This document shows positions 6,798 through 14,790 of a stretch of DNA of 19,447 bases, in pieces (the first letter of the stretch is position 1; every line of letters starts with the position of its first letter). Source of the stretch: an uncultured Bacilli bacterium (GTDB taxonomy: Bacteria > Bacillota_I > Bacilli_A > RF39 > UBA660); NCBI GenBank assembly GCA_947628725.1, contig CANRAQ010000014.1, positions 1-19,447 on the forward strand. Direction: 5' to 3'. The notes below the pieces were generated by a model. It was not told the origin of the DNA and made no database searches. It was given only the letters and a program-made list of their open reading frames with translations. The position numbers and the translations under genes are program-made.

Positions 6798-7451
6798 TTA
6801 TTCTCCTAAAATTTTTACAACTTGATTATGTGTTTCATCTGAAGATATTCCAGAATTAACATGTCTAACTATGCCTTTTTTCTCATAATAATCTATTAAA
6901 GGTTCTGTTTTTTGTATATATGCATTATATCTTTCCTCATATGTATCCGGATTATCATCTGATCTACGTATAAGTTCTGTATTACAGTCATCACATAAAT
7001 TTTCTTTAACAGGCGTTAACTCTGGATTATTTGTATTATATACTTTTCCACAGTTTGGGCAAGAACATCTTCCGCTTATTCTTGATTTAGCTATTTCTTT
7101 ATCAATATCCAAAACAATGACAATTCCTGTTTCTTTGTTTAATTCCTTTAATATTTTATCATATTCTATAGCCTGCTCGACATTTCTTGGAAATCCATCA
7201 AGGATGTATCCATCATTGCAATCAGGTTGCATTATTCTATTTTTTAAAAGGTTTAATACTATTTCATCACTAACAAACTGTCCGCTTGTCATTAATTCAT
7301 TAATTTTTTTACCTTCCTCATCATTTCTAGCAGCAGCTTGTCTTAACAAGTCACCAGTAGATATATGAGGCATATTATATTCTTCTTTTATTCTAGCTGA
7401 TTCAGTTCCTTTTCCAGCAAGTGGAGCTGCTATCAAAATTATATTTTTCAT
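6798..7451 (-). CDS. adk: Adenylate kinase, zinc-lid type, with variant P-loop
   Basis: This is a 217-residue adenylate kinase (ATP + AMP to 2 ADP). The AMP-binding blocks STGDLLR (31-37) and DGFPRN (85-90) are normal. The long LID domain carries a zinc tetrad, Cys131/Cys134 and Cys153/Cys156, typical of Gram-positive enzymes. The P-loop is unusual: residues 8-16 read AAPLAGKGT, so the first Gly of the GxPGxGKGT consensus is Ala and the PG step is PL. The catalytic Gly-Lys-Gly-Thr is kept, so the enzyme is probably active. The start codon overlaps the secY stop codon (ATGA), which sets the start and shows translational coupling. Confidence 0.96.
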   Translation of the reverse strand: MKNIILIAAPLAGKGTESARIKEEYNMPHISTGDLLRQAAARNDEEGKKINELMTSGQFVSDEIVLNLLKNRIMQPDCNDGYILDGFPRNVEQAIEYDKILKELNKETGIVIVLDIDKEIAKSRISGRCSCPNCGKVYNTNNPELTPVKENLCDDCNTELIRRSDDNPDTYEERYNAYIQKTEPLIDYYEKKGIVRHVNSGISSDETHNQVVKILGE

Positions 7452-8704
7452 CTTCTTCTTCCCTTTCTACCTTTTACATAAGTTCTACTTACTAATTGGC
7501 TTTCTAATTGTTTATAAGTTTCAAGTGCCACACCTACTACGATTAATAGACCTGTTCCACTAATTGATATAGTAGTAGCTAAGTTTGAAAATTTACCAAA
7601 CAATATTGGAAGAATTGCTAATACAGTTAAGAATGTTGCCCCAACTACAGTAATTCTTTTTAACACTGTCTTTACATATTCAACAGTTTCCTTACCTGGT
7701 CTTATTCCAGGAATATAACCACCATTCTTATTTAAGTTATCTGCCATCTCTTTAGGTTTGATTTGCATAAACGTATAAAAGTAAGCAAATGCAAAAATCA
7801 ATATTACATACAAGATTAATCCTGTACCATCATTATAATTTAAATACTTTTGTACAAATAATGTAAACCCTTCATATTTTTTAAATACAGCAGCAAGTAT
7901 CTGTGGTATTGAAAGTAAAGCTGATGCAAATATTACAGGTATTACTCCTGAACTATTTAACTTAAATGGAATATAATTTTGTCCACTAGTCATACTTGTT
8001 GATTTATTTGCATACTGAATAGGTATTCTTCTTTCAGCTGATTCGACATATATAACACCTACTATTATTGCTATAAAAACAACTATAAATGCTATAAAAG
8101 TCATAATACCTATAAAATCTTTAGCAATAAGTTCTACCCATAAGTTTTTAAACATATTAGGTAAAACACTTATAATTCCTGCCATAATTATTAAAGACAT
8201 ACCATTTCCTATACCTTTAATAGTTATTTCATCTGCAATCCACATTAATAATGCAGTACCGGCAGCAAGTATTAATGAATATAATACATAATCCATTGGG
8301 CTACCATTACCAATATATGCATATGAATACATATATCCTTGTAAGAATGCTAAGGCTATCCCAACTACTCTAGTTATTTGATTCAATTTTTTTCTACCTA
8401 CGCCACCTTGTTTTGACAACTCTGCCAAATATGGCACTATGTCTGCGCATAATAATTGAATTAAAATTTGTGCAGTTATGTATGGTGTAACTCCAAGGGC
8501 AAATATTGATGCTCTAGTAAATGCTCCACCACTCATTGCATTAATAACTTCTAGAAAACTCATTCCTTCAGTACTAACTTGTACTCCTGGAACGATTATT
8601 GAAGTTCCTATTTTGAATACGAATAAGGCTGCTAAGGTAAATAAAATTCTCTTTAGAACATCTCTGTTTTTACGAGTAAATATTTGCTTAAATGTTGCAA
8701 ACAT
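7448..8704 (-). CDS. secY: Preprotein translocase subunit SecY
   Basis: This is a 418-residue channel subunit of the Sec translocon with ten predicted transmembrane helices. The plug region follows helix 1 (about 45-65). The cytosolic loop motif ERRIPIQYA (224-232) and the ribosome- and SecA-contacting loop NGGYIPGIRPGKET are both intact. The tail is basic (VKGRKGRRR). It ends in TGA inside the adk start codon, which shows that TGA is a stop codon here. GAGGTG upstream fits the ATG at 8704. SecY would also insert the AgrB/AgrC proteins and export the pilin-like precursor found in this window. Confidence 0.98.
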   Translation of the reverse strand: MFATFKQIFTRKNRDVLKRILFTLAALFVFKIGTSIIVPGVQVSTEGMSFLEVINAMSGGAFTRASIFALGVTPYITAQILIQLLCADIVPYLAELSKQGGVGRKKLNQITRVVGIALAFLQGYMYSYAYIGNGSPMDYVLYSLILAAGTALLMWIADEITIKGIGNGMSLIIMAGIISVLPNMFKNLWVELIAKDFIGIMTFIAFIVVFIAIIVGVIYVESAERRIPIQYANKSTSMTSGQNYIPFKLNSSGVIPVIFASALLSIPQILAAVFKKYEGFTLFVQKYLNYNDGTGLILYVILIFAFAYFYTFMQIKPKEMADNLNKNGGYIPGIRPGKETVEYVKTVLKRITVVGATFLTVLAILPILFGKFSNLATTISISGTGLLIVVGVALETYKQLESQLVSRTYVKGRKGRRR

Positions 8705-8705
8705 A

Positions 8706-9149
8706 TTAAATCACCTCAGCTTTTCCACCTATCGCTTCTATTTTTTCTATTGCAGAACTTGAAAATTTATTTGCTTTTACTGTTAATTTTTTAGTTAAAT
8801 TTCCATTTCCTAATACTTTAACACCAGCAAGTTGTTTTTTCAAAATTCCCATTTCTTTTAATAATTCTGGAGTGACAACTGCTCCATTTTCAAATTTTTC
8901 TAAATCACTTACATTAATTGTTGCATATTCAACTTTAAACATATGGTTAGAGAAACCTCTTTTTGGTAAACGTCTGAATAATGGTAATTGTCCACCTTCA
9001 AATCCAGGTCTTACTCCTCCACCACTTCTTGCATTTTGTCCTTTATGTCCTTTTCCACTAGTTTTTCCATGCCCTGAAGCAACTCCACGACCAACTCTTT
9101 TACTAGTTTTAAAAGCACCTTCACTTGGTTTTAATTCATGTAGTTTCAT
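8706..9149 (-). CDS. rplO: 50S ribosomal protein L15
   Basis: This is a 147-residue uL15. The glycine- and lysine-rich N-terminal part contains RVGRGVASGHGKTSGKGHKG, and the RPGFEGGQLPLFRRLPKRGF block follows. The length is typical (144-150 aa). The ATG is one base past the rpsE stop codon and its Shine-Dalgarno GAGGAG lies inside rpsE. The family normally follows rpmD (L30) here, but that gene is absent. Confidence 0.98.
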   Translation of the reverse strand: MKLHELKPSEGAFKTSKRVGRGVASGHGKTSGKGHKGQNARSGGGVRPGFEGGQLPLFRRLPKRGFSNHMFKVEYATINVSDLEKFENGAVVTPELLKEMGILKKQLAGVKVLGNGNLTKKLTVKANKFSSSAIEKIEAIGGKAEVI

Positions 9150-9150
9150 A

Positions 9151-9744
9151 TTATCTTATCTCCTCTACTTTTTTTCCACGTAGGCGAGCTACTTCTTCAA
9201 TTGTTTTTTGAGTTTTTAATGCTTCAAGTGTTGCATATGCCATATTAACTTTAGTACTTGAACCTAATGATTTAGATAAAATATCTTTTACACCAGCCAT
9301 TTCAAGTACAGATCTTACTGGTCCACCAGCTTTAACTCCTGTACCTTCAATAGCAGGTTTTAATAATACTTTGCTTGCTCCACAAACACCGATTGCTTCA
9401 TGTGGTATTGTACGTCCGTATATTATAGACACATTTACCATATTTTTAGTTGCAGCTTGGCTTGCTTTCTTTATTGCATCTGGAACTTCGTTTGATTTAC
9501 CAGTTCCTAGACCAACTTTACCTTTTCTATCTCCAACTACTACAACGGCTGAGAAACGGAAATGACGTCCACCCTTTGTTACTTTTGTAATACGTCCAAT
9601 TGAAATTACTTCTTCATCATAAAGTTTTGGTTGTCTTGCTTGGCGTGGTTGACGTTTATCATTTGATTTACGAGGCTTTTTGTCAGTTTTTTCTACTTTA
9701 GCAGTAGTTTCAACTTCCTCTACCTTTTCAATATCTTTTTCCAT
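9151..9744 (-). CDS. rpsE: 30S ribosomal protein S5 with charged N-terminal extension
   Basis: This encodes a 197-residue uS5, longer than the usual ~166. The canonical part begins near LYDEEVISIGRITKV and has the dsRNA-binding block KGGRHFRFSAVVVVGDRKG and the C-terminal fold ending in LRGKKVEEIR. About 38 residues precede it. They are highly charged: an acidic stretch (KDIEKVEEVETTAK) followed by a basic one (KKPRKSNDKRQPRQARQ). Two ATGs are adjacent (9747 and 9744). I prefer 9744 because GGAGG is then six bases away. S5 takes part in decoding accuracy and helicase action at the mRNA entry site, and the tail would project from the solvent side. Confidence 0.95.
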   Translation of the reverse strand: MEKDIEKVEEVETTAKVEKTDKKPRKSNDKRQPRQARQPKLYDEEVISIGRITKVTKGGRHFRFSAVVVVGDRKGKVGLGTGKSNEVPDAIKKASQAATKNMVNVSIIYGRTIPHEAIGVCGASKVLLKPAIEGTGVKAGGPVRSVLEMAGVKDILSKSLGSSTKVNMAYATLEALKTQKTIEEVARLRGKKVEEIR

Positions 9745-9757
9745 CATTATCCTCCTA

Positions 9758-10120
9758 TTAAAATTCTAGTCCATTTTCACGTGCAGCATCAGCTAATGCT
9801 TTAACACGTCCATGATAAAGGTATCCACCTCTATCAAAAACTACTTTTGATATTTTTGCCTTTTTAGCTCTTTTAGCAAGTAATTCTCCTACTTTTACAG
9901 CTGCTTCTATATTTCCACCGTTTTCAAGTTTTAATTCTTTATCTATAGAAGATGCACTTACTAAAGTTTTAAAAGCTTCATCATCAATGATTTGAGCAAA
10001 AATATTATTGTTTGATCTGAACACATTTAATCTAGGAACGTTAGATGTACCTATTACTTTATTTCTTATACGTTCATGTCTTGCAACACGAGCGCTATTA
10101 CGGTCTACTTTTTTGATCAT
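9758..10120 (-). CDS. rplR: 50S ribosomal protein L18
   Basis: This is a 120-residue uL18, a 5S rRNA-binding protein of the central protuberance. Family signatures are the basic N-terminus (DRNSARVARHERIRNKV), RLNVFRSNNNIFAQIIDD and the C-terminal VFDRGGYLYHGRVKALADAAR. The length is standard. AAAGGAG precedes the ATG. Confidence 0.98.
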   Translation of the reverse strand: MIKKVDRNSARVARHERIRNKVIGTSNVPRLNVFRSNNNIFAQIIDDEAFKTLVSASSIDKELKLENGGNIEAAVKVGELLAKRAKKAKISKVVFDRGGYLYHGRVKALADAARENGLEF

Positions 10121-10141
10121 AACTTCTCTCCTTTACTCTTA

Positions 10142-10675
10142 TTATTTAGAAGCTTTCTTTCCTTCTTTGCGACGAATATGTTCATCGACATAGCGAATAC
10201 CTTTTCCTTTATATGGTTCAGGTTTTCTTATTTTTCTAACATTTGCTGCGAATTCTCCAACTAATTGTTTATCTATTCCTCTAATAAATAATTCTGTATT
10301 ACTTGGAACTTCTAATTTTATTCCATCAGGAATTTTTACAACTACTGGATGTGAATAACCAGCTGTTACAACTAATTCTGTACCTTTTAATTGAAAACGA
10401 TAACCAACACCTACACATTCTAGTTTCTTTTCAAAACCTTCAGTTACACCTTTTATCATGTTATTTATATTGGCATTTGCTGTACCATGAAAACTTTTAT
10501 AATTATCATCTTTTCTAGTTACAACTACTTCATTTTCACTAATTTCAACAGTAATATTTTGATTAATTACAGTAGAAAGTTCTCCTTTTGGTCCCTTTAC
10601 TGTAACAGTATTACCTTCAGTACTTACAGTTACACCAGTTGGTATTTTAATTTTTCTATTTCCAACACGACTCAT
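10142..10675 (-). CDS. rplF: 50S ribosomal protein L6
   Basis: This is a 177-residue uL6 with two repeated alpha-beta domains. It opens SRVGNRKIKIPTGV and ends with the conserved block RKPEPYKGKGIRYVDEHIRR, which contacts 23S rRNA near the sarcin-ricin loop. AAAGGAAG precedes the ATG. It has standard length and position between rpsH and rplR. Confidence 0.98.
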   Translation of the reverse strand: MSRVGNRKIKIPTGVTVSTEGNTVTVKGPKGELSTVINQNITVEISENEVVVTRKDDNYKSFHGTANANINNMIKGVTEGFEKKLECVGVGYRFQLKGTELVVTAGYSHPVVVKIPDGIKLEVPSNTELFIRGIDKQLVGEFAANVRKIRKPEPYKGKGIRYVDEHIRRKEGKKASK

Positions 10676-10690
10676 TTAGTTTCTTCCTTT

Positions 10691-11083
10691 CTACCAAATA
10701 TAAGCTAATACTTCTCCACCTAATGAATTAGCTCTAGCTTCTTTATCAGTCATAACACCTTTAGATGTAGATACGATTGCTATTCCTAATCCATTTAATA
10801 CAGTAGGGATTTCTTCAGCTTTTGCGTATACACGTAATCCTGGTTTAGAAATTCTTTTAAGTCCAGTGATTACACGTTCCTTGCCTACATATTTTAAAGA
10901 TAGAACAAGGATATCTTGAATATTATTTTTCTTTATTTTATAGTCAACTATAAATCCTTCAGATTTTAATATTCTAGCTATTTCATTTTTCATTTTTGAA
11001 GCGGGTACTTCAACTTCTTTATATCGCATTTGATTTGCATTACGTATACGAGTAAGCATATCTGCGATTGGATCTGTTATCAT
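10691..11083 (-). CDS. rpsH: 30S ribosomal protein S8
   Basis: This is a 130-residue uS8, a primary 16S rRNA binder. The N-terminus TDPIADMLTRIRNANQ and the C-terminal STSKGVMTDKEARANSLGGE are both canonical. In E. coli S8 represses the spc operon by binding its mRNA. Whether that operates here is not visible. GGAGG lies just upstream. Confidence 0.98.
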   Translation of the reverse strand: MITDPIADMLTRIRNANQMRYKEVEVPASKMKNEIARILKSEGFIVDYKIKKNNIQDILVLSLKYVGKERVITGLKRISKPGLRVYAKAEEIPTVLNGLGIAIVSTSKGVMTDKEARANSLGGEVLAYIW

Positions 11084-11102
11084 AATATCCTCCTTCTTTT
11101 TC

Positions 11103-11288
11103 CTACCAGCTTGATTTTTTCATTCCTGGTATTTGTCCCTTATAAGCTAATTCACGGAAGCAAATTCTGCATATACCATATTTTTTAAGTACTGCATGTG
11201 GTCTACCACAACGACTGCAGCGAGTATATCTACGTACTTCGAATTTAGGTTCGCGACTAGCTTTAATTTTCATACTTTTCTTAGCCAT
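11103..11288 (-). CDS. rpsN: 30S ribosomal protein S14 type Z (zinc-binding)
   Basis: This is a 61-residue uS14 of the short, zinc-binding type found in Gram-positive bacteria. The ligands are Cys24, Cys27, Cys40 and Cys43 (RCSRCG and GICRICF). The C-terminus QIPGMKKSSW is canonical. It lies between rplE and rpsH, as in Bacillus. GGAGG is eight bases from the ATG. Confidence 0.98.
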   Translation of the reverse strand: MAKKSMKIKASREPKFEVRRYTRCSRCGRPHAVLKKYGICRICFRELAYKGQIPGMKKSSW

Positions 11289-11305
11289 AATTTCCTCCTA
11301 AGTTA

Positions 11306-11845
11306 TTATTTTCTAAATGGCATACCGAAACCTTTTAAGAGATTTAACGCTTCGTCATTTGTTTTTGCACTTGTTACAAAAACTATGTCCATACCACGTA
11401 CTTTAACAACATCATCATATTCGATTTCTGGGAATATTAATTGTTCAGTAAGTCCCAATGTATAATTTCCTCTACCATCAAATGCTTTATTAGATATACC
11501 TCTAAAGTCTCTTACACGAGGTAATGTAATACTAATTAATTTTTCTAAGAAGTTATACATATTCTCCCCACGTAAAGTAACCTTACATCCTATAGCTTGA
11601 CCTGCTCTAATTTTAAATCCAGCTATTGATTTTTTTGCTTTAGTAACTACTGGTTTTTGACCTGTAATAATTTCAAGATCTTTCATAGCACCTTCTAATA
11701 ATTTTGAATTAGTAGTTGCGTCTCCACAACCAATATTTACTACGATTTTTTCTAATTTTGGCACTTCATTTACATTTTTATAATTGTATTTGCTCATTAA
11801 ATCGGATACAATTGTTTGTTCATATTTTTCTTTTAGGCGGTTCAT
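11306..11845 (-). CDS. rplE: 50S ribosomal protein L5
   Basis: This is a 179-residue uL5 that binds 5S rRNA and contacts the P-site tRNA. Blocks seen are KIVVNIGCGDA, ITGQKPVVTKAKKSIAGFK, LPRVRDFRGI and IFPEIEYDDV. The length is typical (179-180). AAAGGAGGG precedes the ATG at six-base spacing. Confidence 0.98.
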   Translation of the reverse strand: MNRLKEKYEQTIVSDLMSKYNYKNVNEVPKLEKIVVNIGCGDATTNSKLLEGAMKDLEIITGQKPVVTKAKKSIAGFKIRAGQAIGCKVTLRGENMYNFLEKLISITLPRVRDFRGISNKAFDGRGNYTLGLTEQLIFPEIEYDDVVKVRGMDIVFVTSAKTNDEALNLLKGFGMPFRK

Positions 11846-11862
11846 ATATACCCTCCTTTCAA

Positions 11863-12171
11863 TTAATTAAGACTTGAATTAGATTTTTTAGAAATTCTAA
11901 TTTTTTTACCATCTTTATCTATTTTATGTCCTATTCTAGTAGGCTTATTTGTTTTAGGATCAACTATCATTACATTAGAAGCATGTATTGGTGCCTCTAC
12001 TTCGTTTATAGAACCAGCAGTTTGTCCGTTTCCCTTAACATGTTTTTTTACAATGTTAATTCCTTCAACTACTACTCTATTTTCTTTGCTTAATACATGA
12101 GTAATTTTTCCTTCTTTACCTTTATCCTTACCAGAAATGACAACAACTTTATCTCCAGTTTTAAAGTTCAT
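11863..12171 (-). CDS. rplX: 50S ribosomal protein L24
   Basis: This is a 102-residue uL24, an assembly initiator of the large subunit that later rings the tunnel exit. The KOW motif lies in KTGDKVVVISGKDKGKEGKI, followed by VEGINIVKKHVK. Two in-frame ATGs are possible. I choose 12171 (MNFKTGDKV) because GGAGG is then seven bases away. The ATG at 12177 would leave almost no spacing. Confidence 0.96.
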   Translation of the reverse strand: MNFKTGDKVVVISGKDKGKEGKITHVLSKENRVVVEGINIVKKHVKGNGQTAGSINEVEAPIHASNVMIVDPKTNKPTRIGHKIDKDGKKIRISKKSNSSLN

Positions 12172-12188
12172 TTTCATTCCTCCAAACT

Positions 12189-12557
12189 CTATAAAACTTC
12201 TTTAGCAAGAGAAATAATCTTACTAAAATTAGCATCACGTAATTCACGCGCTACTGGTCCAAATACACGAGTTCCAACTGGACTCTTATCATCTTTGATG
12301 ATAACAGCTGCGTTATCGTCAAATTTTATGTATGATCCGTCAGTTCTTCTTAGACCAAATTTGCTTCTAACGATAACTGCTTTGACAACTTTTCCTTTGC
12401 CAACAGTTCCATTAGGTGTTGCCTTTTTAACAGTAGCAACCACTATATCTCCAATATTGCCAGTTTTTACTTTTGAGCCTCCAAGAACACGAATTACAGA
12501 TAATTCTCTTGCTCCTGAGTTGTCGGCTACTTTTAAACGGCTTTCTTGTTGAATCAT
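12189..12557 (-). CDS. rplN: 50S ribosomal protein L14
   Basis: This is a 122-residue uL14, part of inter-subunit bridges and the target of the RsfS silencing factor in this family. It opens MIQQESRLKVADNSGARE and contains VVKAVIVRSKFGLRR and the C-terminal ELRDANFSKIISLAKEVL. AAGGAGG lies eight bases before the ATG. It has the standard length. Confidence 0.98.
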   Translation of the reverse strand: MIQQESRLKVADNSGARELSVIRVLGGSKVKTGNIGDIVVATVKKATPNGTVGKGKVVKAVIVRSKFGLRRTDGSYIKFDDNAAVIIKDDKSPVGTRVFGPVARELRDANFSKIISLAKEVL

Positions 12558-12582
12558 ATATTATCCTCCTTCACTCGTTCAA

Positions 12583-12843
12583 TTATAAAATAATTGCTTT
12601 TTCTATTACTTTAACTAAACGGAAATGTTTAGTTTTTGATAATGGTCTTGTTTCAGCGATAAGGACCTTATCACCTTTTTTGGCCTCATTTTTTTCATCA
12701 TGTACAGTATATTTTTTTGAATATTTAACTCTCTTATGATATAATCTATCATTTTTGTATGTTTCAACTAAAACAGTAATTGTTTTGTCGTTAACATCAC
12801 TTACAACAGTTCCAACTAATTCATGAGTTCTTTTTTCTTCCAT
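12583..12843 (-). CDS. rpsQ: 30S ribosomal protein S17
   Basis: This is an 86-residue uS17, an OB-fold primary 16S rRNA binder. It shows the family blocks LVGTVVSDVNDKTITVLVE, KYTVHDEKNEAKKGDKV and ETRPLSKTKHFRLV. The length is standard (84-89). AGGAGG precedes the ATG. Confidence 0.98.
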   Translation of the reverse strand: MEEKRTHELVGTVVSDVNDKTITVLVETYKNDRLYHKRVKYSKKYTVHDEKNEAKKGDKVLIAETRPLSKTKHFRLVKVIEKAIIL

Positions 12844-12855
12844 GTTTTCCTCCTA

Positions 12856-13050
12856 TTATTTAGTTAATTCTCTTTCGCGTAAAATTGTTTTCATACGCGC
12901 AACTAACTTTCTAAGTTCTGTTATTCTTGAAGGTTTTTCTAAAGATCCTGTTGCTTGTTGGAAACGTAAGTTAAATAATTCTTCTTTTGATTCTTCTATT
13001 TTTGAAAGTATTTCCTCATTAGATAATTCTCTTATTTCTTTATTAGTCAT
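12856..13050 (-). CDS. rpmC: 50S ribosomal protein L29
   Basis: This is a 64-residue uL29, an alpha-helical hairpin at the tunnel exit near the SRP and trigger-factor docking site. The blocks KEIRELSNEEI, KEELFNLRFQQATGSLE and RITELRKLVARMKTILRERE are canonical. I choose the ATG at 13050 (MTNKEIREL) because it aligns with the family N-terminus and has GGTGA five bases upstream. A GTG at 13059, with AAGGA five bases away, is possible and adds three residues. Either start lies near or inside the 3' end of rplP, so translation is probably coupled. Confidence 0.95.
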   Translation of the reverse strand: MTNKEIRELSNEEILSKIEESKEELFNLRFQQATGSLEKPSRITELRKLVARMKTILRERELTK

Positions 13051-13471
13051 TACTTTCACCGCTTTCCTTCTTTACAAATTTACATTTGATAGGAAGTTTA
13101 TGCATAGCAAGTCTTAATGCTTCACGAGCAATTTCCTCACTAACTTCTCCTATTTCAAACATAATTTTTCCTTCTTTAACTACTGCTACCCATGCATCAT
13201 GAGAACCTTTACCTTTACCTTGACGAGTTTCAAGTGGTTTTTTTGTTAATGAAAGGTGTGGAAATATATTTATCCATACTTTTCCTCCACGTTTCATATA
13301 ACGAGTCATAGCAACTCTGGCTGCTTCAATTTGTCTATCTGTTATCCAAGCACCTTCTAATGCCATTAGACCATATTCACCAAAATGTAATTCTGTGTTT
13401 CCTCTAGCTTTTCCCTCATAAGGAAGACGATGTACAACACGATGTTTAGTTCTTTTTGGAATTACTGCCAT
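13043..13471 (-). CDS. rplP: 50S ribosomal protein L16
   Basis: This is a 142-residue uL16, which lies near the A site and helps position tRNA. It opens MAVIPKRTKHRVVHR and contains ALEGAWITDRQIEAARVAM, KRGGKVWINIFPHLSLTKKP and GKGKGSHDAWVAVV. The start overlaps the rpsC end by 26 bp, with a strong AAGGGAGGT seven bases before the ATG. Its own 3' end runs into the start of rpmC. Confidence 0.98.
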   Translation of the reverse strand: MAVIPKRTKHRVVHRLPYEGKARGNTELHFGEYGLMALEGAWITDRQIEAARVAMTRYMKRGGKVWINIFPHLSLTKKPLETRQGKGKGSHDAWVAVVKEGKIMFEIGEVSEEIAREALRLAMHKLPIKCKFVKKESGESND

Positions 13472-14123
13472 CTTGATTACCTCCCTTATTTTTTGCAGGA
13501 AGTATTTCTCCTTTACAAATCCATACTTTTACACCAATTTTACCATATGTAGTATTTGCTTCTTTCCAAGCATAATCTATATCTGATCTTAGTGTATGAC
13601 GTGGAACGCTTCCTTCAGTATAACCTTCAGTACGTGCCATATCAGCACCACCTAAACGTCCAGATACTGAAGTTGTTATTCCTTTAGCTCCTGCTTTCAT
13701 AGTATTTCTAATTGCTCTTTTTTGTGCAATTCTGAATGACACACGTCCTTCTATTTGACGTGCAATATTTTCTGCAACTAGTGCAGCATCTAAATCTGGG
13801 TTTTTAACTTCTTTAATAGAGATTTGAATATTTTCATTTACTAATTTAGTTAAATCATTTTTTAACTTTTCAATTTCATCTCCACCGTGTCCGATAACTA
13901 CTCCAGGTTTAGCTGTATTTATAACAACATTAGTCTTCTTAGTGTCTCTTTCAATAAGAATACTTGAAACTGATGCGTCTTTTAGTCTTTTTTCTAACAT
14001 TTTACGAATCTTATCATCATTTTTTAGGTATTTTGCATTATCTTTTCCTTCTGCATACCAAGTTGATTGCCAAGATTTGTTAACGCCTATTCTAAGTCCG
14101 ACTGGACTAACTTTTTGACCCAC
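13446..14123 (-). CDS. rpsC: 30S ribosomal protein S3
   Basis: This is a 225-residue uS3, lining the mRNA entry tunnel. It opens MGQKVSPVGLRIGVNKSW. The type II KH domain has its GxxG loop at 78-81 (GHGG, within PGVVIGHGGDEI). The C-terminal domain has the block GRLGGADMARTEGYTEGSVP. The tail is Lys/Asn/Gly/Ser-rich. It overlaps rplP by 26 bp. Confidence 0.98.
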   Translation of the reverse strand: MGQKVSPVGLRIGVNKSWQSTWYAEGKDNAKYLKNDDKIRKMLEKRLKDASVSSILIERDTKKTNVVINTAKPGVVIGHGGDEIEKLKNDLTKLVNENIQISIKEVKNPDLDAALVAENIARQIEGRVSFRIAQKRAIRNTMKAGAKGITTSVSGRLGGADMARTEGYTEGSVPRHTLRSDIDYAWKEANTTYGKIGVKVWICKGEILPAKNKGGNQDGSNSKKN

Positions 14124-14141
14124 AAGTTTTCCTCCTTTACT

Positions 14142-14477
14142 TTAGTTTCTTTCACTTACAACAATTGTAATATGACTTGTTCTTTTCTTAATTGGATCTA
14201 CATGTCCACGAGAACCAAAATTCATTCTTTTCAATGTTTGACCTTCATCAACATATGCCTTACTAACATATAATTTAGTTTTATCTAAACCTAAGTTGTT
14301 TTCTGCATTTGCTACAGCTGAAGTCAAAACTTTTAATGTTAGTCTTGCAGCAGAACTGTTTAAGTTTCTACAGATTCTATCTGCTTCAACTACATCTTTA
14401 CCACGTACTAAATCAACAACTAAACGTGCTTTGCGTGGTGGAACTCTAAGTCCCTTTGCTATTGCTTTTGCTTCCAT
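14142..14477 (-). CDS. rplV: 50S ribosomal protein L22
   Basis: This is a 111-residue uL22. The globular part has the block LRVPPRKARLVVDLVRGK, and the beta-hairpin loop that lines the nascent-chain tunnel (associated with macrolide resistance in this family) is in the C-terminal MNFGSRGHVDPIKKRTSHITI. No insertion or deletion is apparent there. AAGGAAAG precedes the ATG. Confidence 0.98.
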   Translation of the reverse strand: MEAKAIAKGLRVPPRKARLVVDLVRGKDVVEADRICRNLNSSAARLTLKVLTSAVANAENNLGLDKTKLYVSKAYVDEGQTLKRMNFGSRGHVDPIKKRTSHITIVVSERN

Positions 14478-14502
14478 ATAATTCTTTCCTTCCTAGGTTT
14501 TT

Positions 14503-14775
14503 CTATTTCTTTATTTTGTCATCACCGTGACCACCGAATTTACGTGTAGGAACGAATTCTCCTAGTTTATGTCCAACCATATCTTCAGTTACATAAACTG
14601 GAACAAATTCTTTACCATTATGAACAGCGAATGTGTTACCTATAAATTCAGGAAATATTGTTGAACGGCGTGACCAAGTTTTAATAACTTCTTTTTTTTC
14701 AGATTCATTTACTTTTTTTACCTTTTTCATTAGACTTTCATCTGCAAAAGGTCCTTTTTTTAAACTTCTAGCCAT
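14503..14775 (-). CDS. rpsS: 30S ribosomal protein S19
   Basis: This is a 90-residue uS19 of the 30S head that interacts with S13. It opens MARSLKKGPFADE and contains TWSRRSTIFPEFIGNTFAVHNG and KLGEFVPTRKFGGH. An ATG nine bases upstream (14784) would add MVT. I prefer 14775 because it matches the family N-terminus and sits eight bases after AAAGGA. Confidence 0.96.
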   Translation of the reverse strand: MARSLKKGPFADESLMKKVKKVNESEKKEVIKTWSRRSTIFPEFIGNTFAVHNGKEFVPVYVTEDMVGHKLGEFVPTRKFGGHGDDKIKK

Positions 14776-14790
14776 TGTTACCATCCTTTC

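Noticed and set aside
8872..9183. Long open frames on the plus strand opposite rplO, rplN, secY and other ribosomal genes
   Set aside because: They are shadows of strongly supported genes, have no ribosome-binding sites, and encode no recognisable domains.
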